Origin: an uncultured Verrucomicrobia subdivision 3 bacterium
GTDB taxonomy: Bacteria; Verrucomicrobiota; Verrucomicrobiae; Limisphaerales; CAMLLE01
Reading direction: 5' to 3'
Length of the DNA: 5,715 nt
NCBI GenBank assembly: GCA_946480555.1
Contig: CAMLLE010000233.1
Span: 1-5,715 of the forward strand
The position numbers and the translations under genes are program-made. Each line of letters opens with the position of its first letter. The first letter of the stretch is position 1. Below are positions 1 to 5,715 of this stretch, piece after piece. Under the pieces are notes generated by a model. The model saw only the letters and a list, made by a program, of their open reading frames with translations, made no database searches and was not told the origin of the DNA.

Positions 1-240
1 GGACACATGATTCTGTATCCGTCCACCAGCTTGCACCACGTCACACCCGTCACGCGCGGCACGCGGCTTTGTTCGTTCTTCTGGCTTCAAAGCATGATCC
101 GCGACGATGGGCGGCGCGCGCTGCTGTTCGATCTGGATGTGGGCCTGCAACGGCTCGGCGCGGATGTTCCCTCGCATCCGGGCGTGGTTCAAATCACCGG
201 CGTCTATCACAACCTGCTGCGCCAATGGGCAGAAATGTGA
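1..240 (+). CDS. piuC: PiuC/YbiX-type Fe(II)/2-oxoglutarate PKHD hydroxylase, C-terminal end (5' end outside window)
   Basis: The reading frame is open from the first base and ends at TGA 238-240, giving the last 79 residues of a protein that normally has about 225. The stretch [20 protein letters not shown] matches the end of the double-stranded beta-helix core of PKHD-type hydroxylases. By family analogy the first His of SLHH (bases 34-36) is the distal iron ligand, and the Arg of RGTR (bases 64-66) binds the 2-oxoglutarate carboxylate. The rest, with [17 protein letters not shown] and a closing [11 protein letters not shown], is the small helical C-terminal domain seen in E. coli YbiX and Pseudomonas PiuC. 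These cytosolic enzymes are iron-regulated and usually sit beside siderophore TonB receptors; their substrate is unsettled. The ATG at base 7 is internal, not the start. The proximal HxD iron motif would lie upstream and cannot be checked. The family call is strong. Confidence 0.93.
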   Translation, partial: GHMILYPSTSLHHVTPVTRGTRLCSFFWLQSMIRDDGRRALLFDLDVGLQRLGADVPSHPGVVQITGVYHNLLRQWAEM

Positions 241-250
241 ACTTCGAAAT

Positions 251-396
251 GGGGAGTGCGGGCGTCTCGCCTGCCGTTTCCGACGTCCCGCCGAAAACTT
301 TTTTCTTCGTGCTGGAATCCTGTGCAGCGGGCACGGGCGCGCCGCTTAACTGTTCAGCGAGACGCCGAACGGTGCAGCCGGGACGGCTGGCGCTCC
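251..396. repeat. Degenerate dispersed GC-rich intergenic repeat, PVC type
   Basis: The spacer between the hydroxylase and PepSY genes contains 'gtgcgggcgtctcgcctgc' (257-275), then 'cgacgtcccgccgaaaac' (281-298). Further on are 'gcgagacgccgaac' (357-370) and 'gcagccgggacggctggcg' (374-392). The 10-mer ggcgtctcgc (261-270) recurs inverted at 357-366. Cagccg (375-380) and cggctg (384-389) form a 6-bp stem around a 3-base loop. From memory, phrases of this kind recur many times between genes in Verrucomicrobiota and relatives, and produce spurious peptides such as AGETPALP, which the minus strand encodes here. I infer a decayed copy of a dispersed repeat. Its mobility and function are unknown, and the boundaries are approximate. 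Confidence 0.6.
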
Positions 397-416
397 TGTT
401 TCGCAACTGAACCGTT

Positions 417-1631
417 ATGACCTTCCGCAAAATTCTCTTCTGGTTTCACCTGCTCGCTGGCGTGCTCGCCGGCGTCGTGATCGCCGTGATGTGCTTCACC
501 GGCGTGACGCTCGCGTTTGAAAAGGAGATCATCAACTGGGTGGAGAAGGAATCGCGCGTTGCTCCGGCCGCGGTTTCCTCGGAGCCCAAGCCGCTCGATG
601 AGTTGCTCGCCGCAGTCCGCGAAAAGCATCCTGGTCAGCGTCCTTCCGGCATCACGCTGAAACCCGATTCCACCGCCGCAGTCCTGATCAGTTTCGGCCG
701 GACCAATTCCTTCTACGTGAATCCTTACACCGCGGAAGTTCGGGAACCTTCCGCCCAAGGCACGCGCGAGTTCATGCGCACGATGATCGCCTGGCACCGG
801 TTCCTGGGAACGAACGAAGACAATCGCGCCATCGGCAAAGCCATCACCGGCGCCTGCAATGTTGCTTTCCTCGTGCTTGCCCTCACCGGCCTTTACCTCT
901 GGTGGCCGCGCAAATGGACGCGCGACGCCTTTCGCGCGATCGCCGCGATGAACTTCCGCCTCAAGGGCAAGGCGCGCGATTGGAACTGGCACAACGCCAT
1001 CGGCCTTTGGTCCGCGCCCGTTCTCATCGTGCTTACTGCGACCGCGATGCCCATTTCGTATCGGTGGGCTGGCGACGTGATTTACAAACTGACCGGGACG
1101 ACTCCGCCGCCGCCAAATGCCGGGCCAACCACGGGAAGCGAGGTTCGTGTGCCGGAACCTGAACCCGGCGCAAAGCGTTTGCCGATGCAAGATTTGCTGG
1201 CCGCCGCCCAAAAGGAAGTGCCGCAGTGGAAGGAAATTTCGTTTCGGCTTTCCACCGGCGGACGCGGCGGCCGCGCTGGCGCCAATGCGGAAACGGATGC
1301 CGCGCCCCGCGGGCCGCAGGCAGTTTCCGTCACCGTCAAGGAACGCGGCGCGTGGCCATTGTTTGCGTCCACCACGCTTTCGCTCGATCCGTTCACGGGA
1401 GCGGTGTTGAAGAAGGAAACCTTCGCGAGCAACACCCTCGGCCGGCAGGTGCGATCCTGGACGCGTTATCTGCACACGGGCGAAGCGCTCGGGCCTGCAG
1501 GCCAGGCCGTGGCTGGTCTCGCATCCTTCGGCGGATTGGTGCTGGTCTGGACCGGCTTTGCGCTGGCGATCCGGCGCTTCGCGAACTGGAGAGGTTCGCG
1601 AAAGAACGGCACGGTTCCCGCAACTTCCTGA
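417..1631 (+). CDS. PepSY-associated TM helix protein, putative siderophore-iron reductase (PiuB/FoxB-like)
   Basis: This 404-residue protein has the full PepSY_TM layout. TM1 is at about 12-34, just after WFH (His11). A first periplasmic PepSY domain spans about 57-110, with KPLDELLAAVREKHP and the strand YVNPYTAEV. His127 lies in AWHRFLG. TM2 (146-163) ends in WWPRKW, and TM3 (196-213) follows WNWHN (His192). A second PepSY domain spans about 254-335, from LPMQDLLAAAQ to LSLDPFTGAVLK. His353 lies in RYLHTGEALG, and TM4 is at 364-385. Known relatives such as FoxB and PiuB are inner-membrane haem proteins that reduce iron carried by siderophores. The histidines beside the helices are plausible haem ligands, by inference. 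There is no clear Shine-Dalgarno before ATG 417, but residues 1-11 are the expected family start. Between the domains lies a Gly/Arg/Ala-rich insert at about 278-300. The PiuC gene upstream supports a role in iron acquisition. Confidence 0.88.
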   Translation: MTFRKILFWFHLLAGVLAGVVIAVMCFTGVTLAFEKEIINWVEKESRVAPAAVSSEPKPLDELLAAVREKHPGQRPSGITLKPDSTAAVLISFGRTNSFYVNPYTAEVREPSAQGTREFMRTMIAWHRFLGTNEDNRAIGKAITGACNVAFLVLALTGLYLWWPRKWTRDAFRAIAAMNFRLKGKARDWNWHNAIGLWSAPVLIVLTATAMPISYRWAGDVIYKLTGTTPPPPNAGPTTGSEVRVPEPEPGAKRLPMQDLLAAAQKEVPQWKEISFRLSTGGRGGRAGANAETDAAPRGPQAVSVTVKERGAWPLFASTTLSLDPFTGAVLKKETFASNTLGRQVRSWTRYLHTGEALGPAGQAVAGLASFGGLVLVWTGFALAIRRFANWRGSRKNGTVPATS

Positions 1632-1634
1632 GCT

Positions 1635-2726
1635 GTGGCCTCCGCGTCTGGTTATTCTGAATCTGAAATTCGCGCCTGCGATGAACTGGCAAACGTCTGG
1701 ACCCGCCGCGGAATCGCGCTGTTAAATCAAGACTCTCCCAGCGATTTGAAAGCTGCGATCGATTGTTTCGACCGCGCCATCTCGATCCGTGATTCACTGC
1801 CGCTGGAACAATATCCCGGACTGCGTTATGGCCTCGCCGCTGGCTGGCTCAATCGCGGCGATGCGCTGACGAGGCTTGGCTCAACGGCGGAACTGAACGA
1901 CGCAGTGCGGTCGTTTGACGAAGGCGTGCGGCACTTGAACGCACTGCCGTTGGATGAGAATCCATTGTATCGGCAGCGCCTGGCCGTGGCGTGGCTGAAT
2001 CGCGGTCTCGCTTTTCAGGCTCAAAGCACGGAATTGTCGCGGGCGGAAGCGCTCCGCTGCTTCGATCGATGCATCGGCGTTTTGAACGACGGGAATTTCA
2101 ATCAGGTTGCCGATCGAGCGGTGCTGCTGGCTTGCGCGTATATGAACCGTGGGAATGCGCTGCTTGCCTTTGCTGAGCCGGATGCTGACGCCGCGCTGAT
2201 TGCTGCGAGGCAGGCGCTGCCATTGATTGCAGCTTTGGAGGAGGAACACCTGGTCGCTGCCGAGGCGGGCTTCAAGGCCCGGCACGTTCTTTGTCGCGCG
2301 GTGGCGCTGCTGGCTCGCCGCGATGCGACCGCTGTTCAATCGCCGGACTGGATCGCCGCCGCCACGGACGCGGTGGATGACGGCATGAAACTGGCCCGGC
2401 ACTGGGAATCGCGCGGGGTGCAGCAGTTCCGTTTCCTCGCCGCCGAGCTGTTCCATTTCGGAGCGCGGGTTTACCAGGCCTGCCAGCCGCAGTTTCTTTC
2501 GGAGTTCCTGCTCGAAAGCCTGGACCCTGCGCTGTCGGCTGGGGCGCTGGCGGATTGCTTTCACATGCACGCCGCGGCCTGCGATGCCTTGCAGCGAACG
2601 TTGGGTGAATTGCAACGCGACGGTTTCAAGCTCGTGAACACACCGCACTTTGCCGAGTGGATGGAGCAACTCCGGCAGGTGCGTCTCACACATGAGCGTT
2701 TGGCTGAACTGCGTCGAGGTCTTTGA
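1635..2726 (+). CDS. TPR-like helical-repeat protein with a 49-residue period, unknown function
   Basis: A 363-residue protein with no signal peptide or membrane segment, so probably cytosolic. Four helical repeats start at Trp22, Trp71, Trp120 and Tyr169, exactly 49 residues apart. Each opens with [WY]-x-[NR]-R-G-x-A-[LF], and the first three carry a second-helix Phe at 45, 94 and 143 (AIDCFDRAI, AVRSFDEGV, ALRCFDRCI). The first two are joined by loops reading LPLEQYP and LPLDENP. The signature resembles tetratricopeptide repeats but the period exceeds the usual 34. Residues from about 215 on are helical without clear repeats. GTG 1635 is the only reasonable start: the previous in-frame codons are GCT and the TGA of the PepSY gene. 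No ribosome site is visible, so translation is probably coupled to the upstream gene. I recall TPR or Sel1-like proteins near piuC in proteobacteria, which fits a partner role, but its function is not known. Confidence 0.8.
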   Translation: MASASGYSESEIRACDELANVWTRRGIALLNQDSPSDLKAAIDCFDRAISIRDSLPLEQYPGLRYGLAAGWLNRGDALTRLGSTAELNDAVRSFDEGVRHLNALPLDENPLYRQRLAVAWLNRGLAFQAQSTELSRAEALRCFDRCIGVLNDGNFNQVADRAVLLACAYMNRGNALLAFAEPDADAALIAARQALPLIAALEEEHLVAAEAGFKARHVLCRAVALLARRDATAVQSPDWIAAATDAVDDGMKLARHWESRGVQQFRFLAAELFHFGARVYQACQPQFLSEFLLESLDPALSAGALADCFHMHAAACDALQRTLGELQRDGFKLVNTPHFAEWMEQLRQVRLTHERLAELRRGL

Positions 2727-2970
2727 CCCGTAACGCCGTCCTGGGCCTCAACTACAAAACCTCAACGCAAAGACGCGGTGTTCATCCGTGGTTGAGATTC
2801 TTCTGAACTGAGTCACGCCGGAACGATTGTGACAGGCGACCAAAGTCCCCCATTTTTCGACCCGGCGCATTTCTAAGGGCAACTCAAGTCGCATTTCCAC
2901 AATTCTGCACCGTGGTAAAACTCACCCCGAATTGAATCGGAAGAAAACCACGTATCATAGAAGTCGCATC
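2727..2970. other. Non-coding spacer between the iron group and the secreted-protein cluster
   Basis: This stretch of 244 bases holds no convincing reading frame and is less GC-rich than the genes on its left. It contains 'ctcaacgcaaagacgc' (2761-2776) and 'gtgttcatccgtggttgagattcttc' in two pieces across 2779-2803. These phrases resemble wording I recall from dispersed intergenic repeats in many bacterial genomes. Ctcaac (2761-2766) and gttgag (2791-2796) form a 6-bp inverted repeat with a 24-base gap. No stem followed by a T-run is present, so I call no intrinsic terminator for the upstream group. The spacer most likely separates two transcription units. Confidence 0.6.
2932..2958 (+). promoter_or_regulatory. 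Weak sigma70-like promoter candidate before the first beta-helix gene
   Basis: TTGAAT (2932-2937) and TATCAT (2953-2958) match the -35 and -10 consensus at four and five of six positions, but the spacer is only 15 bases. Transcription from it would begin about 6-8 bases before ATG 2971, giving an almost leaderless message. That would fit the missing Shine-Dalgarno. AT-rich hexamers of this quality arise by chance, so this is only a suggestion. Confidence 0.2.
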
Positions 2971-4293
2971 ATGAATCTCAGGGCAATCACTTCCATGCTG
3001 GCGCTTGCCGCGCTCTCCGTTATCGACAATCAAGTTTCAACCAGCGTCGCCCAAGGTTCGCTCACGCCGCCCGTAGGCGCGCCAGCCCCGGTGATGAAGT
3101 CGCTCGATCAAATCGAAGCGCGCACGCCAGTGAACTCGCTGCCGGGCAGCAGCAATGCCATGCACGTCATCTCGGCGCCCGGATCATATTATCTGACAGG
3201 CCCCGTCTCTGCTGTGAGCGGAAAAGGCGGCATTCGAATCGAAGCGAATCAAGTGGTTCTGGATTTGAACGGCTTCACGCTCGAAGGCGCCGATTCGAAC
3301 CCAGGAAACGGCATCTTTTCAAGTGGCTCCGTCTCCAACTTCACAGTCCGGGGCGGGATCATTCGCCGATGGAACCGCGGAATTCAGTTCTACAACTCGA
3401 GAAGCATGCACGTGGAAAGTCTTCAGATTTCGAATTGTGGCGGGGACGCGATTTACATCGTTGGCGGTGGAATCATCCGCAACGTGGTCACCACCGACAC
3501 TGCTTTGGGCATCGCCGCTTTTGGAACCAACGGCTGGCTCGTCAAGGATTGCGTCGTTTCGAACGTCCGTCCTTCCTACAACAATTCGATCACCGCCGCC
3601 ATCTGGGCGGGCTTTGGGCGGGTTGAATCCTGTACGGTCAAGAATTTCAGACCGGCGAACGGCGGTGGTGAGATTCATGGGATTGACGCACCTGTGGTGA
3701 AAGGATGCGTGGTGGACGGGATCACTGCTGACGAGTCCGCGGATCTCTACATCTTTGGAATCTACGCAGACGTGGCGGACGGCTGCCTGGTCGAGAACAT
3801 TTCTGGAAAACGCACTTGGGGTTACCTGTGCGATCAAGTGGAGAACTCCCGTGCACAGAACATCGTCGGCACGTGGAGCGCGTATGGCATTATCACCAAA
3901 GAGAAGGTCAGCTCCAGCAGGGTCAAATCCATTTCCGGTTCGTTTGGCACGGGAATATCCGGGCAATCGATCGAAAGCTGCACTGTGGACACCGTCTCGG
4001 GAGCAGGTTTTCAAGCCTACAGCAGCATCGTGAACTGCACGGTGCAAAGCGCGACTTTCAGCGGTTCCGGATACGGAATCTATTGCACCACCGCCGGCGT
4101 GCGCATCGAGGGAAACACCGTTCGGAACTGTGATACCGGCATCCGGGTGACCGCAGCGGGATCGGCCGTAATCCGTAACACGGCGCGCGGCAATTCCACC
4201 AATTACCTTGTCCATGCGAGCAGCGTCTGCCCGGTCGCAACCGCCGTTCAAGCGGCGACCGCCACGAACCCGCTCATCAATCTCAGCCTCTGA
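2971..4293 (+). CDS. Secreted right-handed parallel beta-helix protein, paralogue A
   Basis: A 440-residue exported protein. The signal peptide runs from MNLRAIT through a hydrophobic stretch to STSVAQ, with likely cleavage after Ala27. A linker, LTPPVGAPAPVMKSLDQIEA (31-50), comes next. The entry motif PGSYYLT (70-76) and first-rung motif LDLNGF (97-102) are typical of this PVC beta-helix family. From about 110 to 410 are irregular rungs of 19-27 residues, many of the form [VI]-x-x-[CS]-x-V. The chain ends with NYLV and NPLINLSL, a family-type C-terminus. I chose ATG 2971 over TTG 2932 because it aligns residue for residue with the start of paralogue B. No Shine-Dalgarno precedes it. No catalytic residues of a lyase or hydrolase can be assigned, so an adhesin, a polysaccharide-binding protein or an enzyme are all possible. 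The fold is well supported; the function is unknown. Confidence 0.87.
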   Translation: MNLRAITSMLALAALSVIDNQVSTSVAQGSLTPPVGAPAPVMKSLDQIEARTPVNSLPGSSNAMHVISAPGSYYLTGPVSAVSGKGGIRIEANQVVLDLNGFTLEGADSNPGNGIFSSGSVSNFTVRGGIIRRWNRGIQFYNSRSMHVESLQISNCGGDAIYIVGGGIIRNVVTTDTALGIAAFGTNGWLVKDCVVSNVRPSYNNSITAAIWAGFGRVESCTVKNFRPANGGGEIHGIDAPVVKGCVVDGITADESADLYIFGIYADVADGCLVENISGKRTWGYLCDQVENSRAQNIVGTWSAYGIITKEKVSSSRVKSISGSFGTGISGQSIESCTVDTVSGAGFQAYSSIVNCTVQSATFSGSGYGIYCTTAGVRIEGNTVRNCDTGIRVTAAGSAVIRNTARGNSTNYLVHASSVCPVATAVQAATATNPLINLSL

Positions 4294-4410
4294 CGAACGC
4301 AGATAGGCACCCGCATCTCTAATTACAGCCTCAGTCGCCATGTCCGTTACGAAACGCGCGACACCACTGCAACCACGAACCAGCAATCGCGAACAATCCA
4401 AAAACAAATC
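4294..4410. other. Spacer with A/C-rich leader before paralogue B
   Basis: These 117 bases between the two beta-helix genes contain no plausible gene and no hairpin with a T-run, so co-transcription is possible. The last 40 bases (4371-4410) are rich in A and C, with few G and very few T, and show no Shine-Dalgarno before ATG 4411. Such a leader should be unstructured, which fits start-codon recognition without an anti-Shine-Dalgarno contact. Confidence 0.45.
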
Positions 4411-5439
4411 ATGAAACTCAAAACCATCACTCTGTTCATGGCGCTCACTGCGCTCTCCAGCATCAATCATCACGTGTCAACCAGCTTCGCCCAAGGCCCG
4501 CTCACGCCGCCCGCCGGTGCGCCCGCGCCGGTGATGAAGTCGCTGGATCAGGTCGAAGCACGCATTCCGCTTGTGGCCGGCCAGCCCGGCGTCATCGCGA
4601 GCGCCGCCGGAACGGCCGGTGTTTACTATGCCATTACGAACCCCGGATCGTATTACCTGACCACGAACGTGCTCGCGACTTCCGGCACGGCGATCTTCAT
4701 ACGGACCAACAACGTCACCCTCGACTTGAACGGTTTTGCCATCATCGGCAGCCAGTCCGTCGGGAATGCGGGCATTTCATTTGGCGCACCGCGAACCAAC
4801 ATCGTCATCCGCAACGGCAACATTCAGAACTGCGGCTACAACGGGATTCTCGATGGCACCGCAGGATCGCAGAATCTTCTCATCGAAAACATCTGTGTCA
4901 CCGGCTGCGGGAGCCTGTACGCAGGAGTCAAAGCGGGCATCTTGACCTACTCACCGTCCTCGCTGATCCGGAATTGCGTGGCCGTCGAGAACAAAGGCGC
5001 CGGCATCGCCTCCATTGGCACCGTCAAGGACTGTGTGGCGTCACGAAATACAGGAAACGGCTTCCATTGTGGTGGCCACGTAGAAAACTGCACCGCTTCG
5101 GAAAATTCCCGGAGCGGAATCTTTGTTTATGGCGACGCCGCCGTAATCATCAACAACATCTGTTCCATGAACAACACCCTCAACAGCTCCGAATACGCGG
5201 GCATACACACTGACGTCACCGCGTCCTCGGCTCAGATCATTAACAACCACGTCACGACTGACAACGTCGGCATCGCCGGCTACGGCATCCGCATCGATGG
5301 CTTCGCCAACGTCACCGCCAAGAATTGGGTCAGAGGCTTCGGAGCGAACAACTACTTGGTGGCGTCCAATGGCAATGACACGGGGCCGGTCGGGACTGCG
5401 GCAGCTTCGACCAGCCCTTTTGCCAACATCTCCAAGTAG
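4411..5439 (+). CDS. Secreted right-handed parallel beta-helix protein, paralogue B
   Basis: A 342-residue exported protein, a tandem relative of the gene just upstream. The first 53 residues align without a gap (37 identical), and within residues 28-53 22 of 26 match, covering the signal-peptide end (STSFAQ) and the linker LTPPAGAPAPVMKSLDQVEA. PGSYYLT is at 78-84 and LDLNGF at 104-109. Rungs follow from about 115 to 310, with Cys at 141, 162, 189, 208, 227 and 251 in similar contexts (IQNC, IENIC, IRNC, VKDC, VENC, INNIC). The protein is rich in Asn. Its end, NNYLVAS then GPVGT and SPFANIS, is typical of the family. It is about 100 residues shorter than its neighbour, consistent with four or five fewer rungs. 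Export to the periplasm or outside is expected. No enzymatic motif is recognisable and the ligand is unknown. Confidence 0.87.
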   Translation: MKLKTITLFMALTALSSINHHVSTSFAQGPLTPPAGAPAPVMKSLDQVEARIPLVAGQPGVIASAAGTAGVYYAITNPGSYYLTTNVLATSGTAIFIRTNNVTLDLNGFAIIGSQSVGNAGISFGAPRTNIVIRNGNIQNCGYNGILDGTAGSQNLLIENICVTGCGSLYAGVKAGILTYSPSSLIRNCVAVENKGAGIASIGTVKDCVASRNTGNGFHCGGHVENCTASENSRSGIFVYGDAAVIINNICSMNNTLNSSEYAGIHTDVTASSAQIINNHVTTDNVGIAGYGIRIDGFANVTAKNWVRGFGANNYLVASNGNDTGPVGTAAASTSPFANISK

Positions 5440-5467
5440 TCTTCCGGCCTGAAACTTCTTCAACATC

Positions 5468-5715
5468 ATGAAGACCTTTCTCCAACTCGCGGCCTTGGTA
5501 GCGGCTCTCTCAGCCGGCAGTGTTCATCTCTCGATCGCCCACGCCGCGTCCACCATCAACGGCACGAATCGCTACGCCTGGGGCGCGAACATCGGCTGGA
5601 TCGATTTCCGTCCTGAGCGGCCAAACGCCGGCGACGGCTTCAAGTTCGGCGAGTTCAGCTGCGGCGGGCATCTCTGGTCGCCGAATGTTGGCTGGATTAA
5701 CTGCGGCGACGGTTC
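5468..5715 (+). CDS. Secreted GWI-repeat protein, N-terminal part (cut by window end)
   Basis: An open frame from ATG 5468 to the window edge gives 82 complete codons. The signal peptide is clear: MKTF, a hydrophobic LAALVAALSAG core, and a cleavage site near AHA-AST (26/27). The mature part has two copies of a motif 32 residues apart, WGANIGWID (38-46) and WSPNVGWIN (70-78). Between them is a Gly/Phe-rich segment with Cys65, and Cys79 follows the second copy. I recall unnamed secreted proteins with this NRYAxGANxGWI pattern in Verrucomicrobiota, but no characterised member. The gene starts 28 bases after the stop of paralogue B with no terminator between, so it is probably in the same transcript. 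The start lacks a Shine-Dalgarno and has the same ATC-ATG context as the gene for paralogue B. It is a real gene by signal peptide and repeat, with no known function. Confidence 0.78.
   Translation, partial: MKTFLQLAALVAALSAGSVHLSIAHAASTINGTNRYAWGANIGWIDFRPERPNAGDGFKFGEFSCGGHLWSPNVGWINCGDG

Noticed and set aside
7..240. Base 7 ATG as the start of a complete 77-residue gene
   Set aside because: The sequence before and after it matches the interior and end of the PiuC/YbiX family, and the frame is open to the window edge, so this is an internal methionine of a truncated gene.
194..430. Minus-strand small open frame containing AGETPALP
   Set aside because: The peptide comes from translating the intergenic repeat and the end of the hydroxylase gene. 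I treat it as a marker of the repeat, not a gene.
354..1475. Long minus-strand open frame of 373 codons opposite the PepSY gene
   Set aside because: It runs antisense to a clear membrane-protein gene, is rich in Arg/Gly/His as expected from GC-rich shadow frames, and crosses the intergenic repeat. No domain is recognisable.
2812..2833. gtcac/gtgac inverted repeat after the repeat-protein gene as a terminator
   Set aside because: The stem is only 5 bp with a 12-base loop and no T-run follows, so it does not qualify as an intrinsic terminator.
2932..2970. TTG 2932 as the start of paralogue A, adding 13 residues
   Set aside because: The extra residues (MNRKKTTYHRSRI) are absent from paralogue B, which aligns from ATG 2971 without a gap; the extension would also put a charged tail before the signal peptide.
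3319..4473. Minus-strand open frame of 384 codons opposite beta-helix paralogue A
   Set aside because: It overlaps a well-supported secreted protein, extends through the spacer into the start of paralogue B, and has no recognisable motif. It is best explained by codon bias of the sense gene.
2971..5439. Beta-helix pair as phage tailspikes or pectate lyases
   Set aside because: No phage structural genes are nearby and no lyase catalytic residues can be identified. Both proteins carry signal peptides, which tailspikes lack.

Overview
The window looks like chromosomal DNA of a free-living member of the Verrucomicrobiota (Pedosphaera/Limisphaerales type) or a close PVC relative. This is inferred from three things: secreted beta-helix proteins with an LTPPxGAPAPxMKSLDQxE leader and PGSYYLT / LDLNGF motifs, a GC-rich intergenic repeat of the 'gcgggcgtctcgcctgc' type, and start codons without Shine-Dalgarno sequences. 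It cannot be proven without database searches. All genes I accept are on the + strand; I see no RNA gene, CRISPR array or insertion sequence.

Left half (1-2726), iron-related group. The window opens inside the 3' end of a PiuC/YbiX-type Fe(II)/2-oxoglutarate PKHD hydroxylase. A 176-base spacer follows, containing a degenerate genomic repeat. Next comes a complete four-helix PepSY membrane protein of the siderophore-iron reductase type (PiuB/FoxB-like). Directly after it, in the same reading frame and one codon past its stop, is a helical-repeat protein built on an exact 49-residue period. As I recall it, the combination of PiuC, a PepSY reductase and a repeat protein matches siderophore-uptake loci elsewhere; the expected TonB receptor would lie upstream of the window.

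Middle (2727-2970). This is a 244-base non-coding stretch with short phrases resembling dispersed repeats and a weak possible promoter next to the following gene.

Right half (2971-5715), export cluster. Two tandem paralogues of 440 and 342 residues share a signal peptide and a nearly invariant linker, then diverge into right-handed parallel beta-helices with a periodic cysteine position. Twenty-eight bases after the second, a third secreted protein begins and is cut by the window end; it carries a 32-residue repeat around a GxNxGWI motif. The three probably act at or outside the cell surface, but their function is unknown.

The best candidates for new biology are the cysteine ladder and modular leader of the beta-helix pair, the GWI-repeat protein, and the 49-residue repeat protein tied to an iron-reductase gene. 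Nothing here is a clear defence or mobile system.
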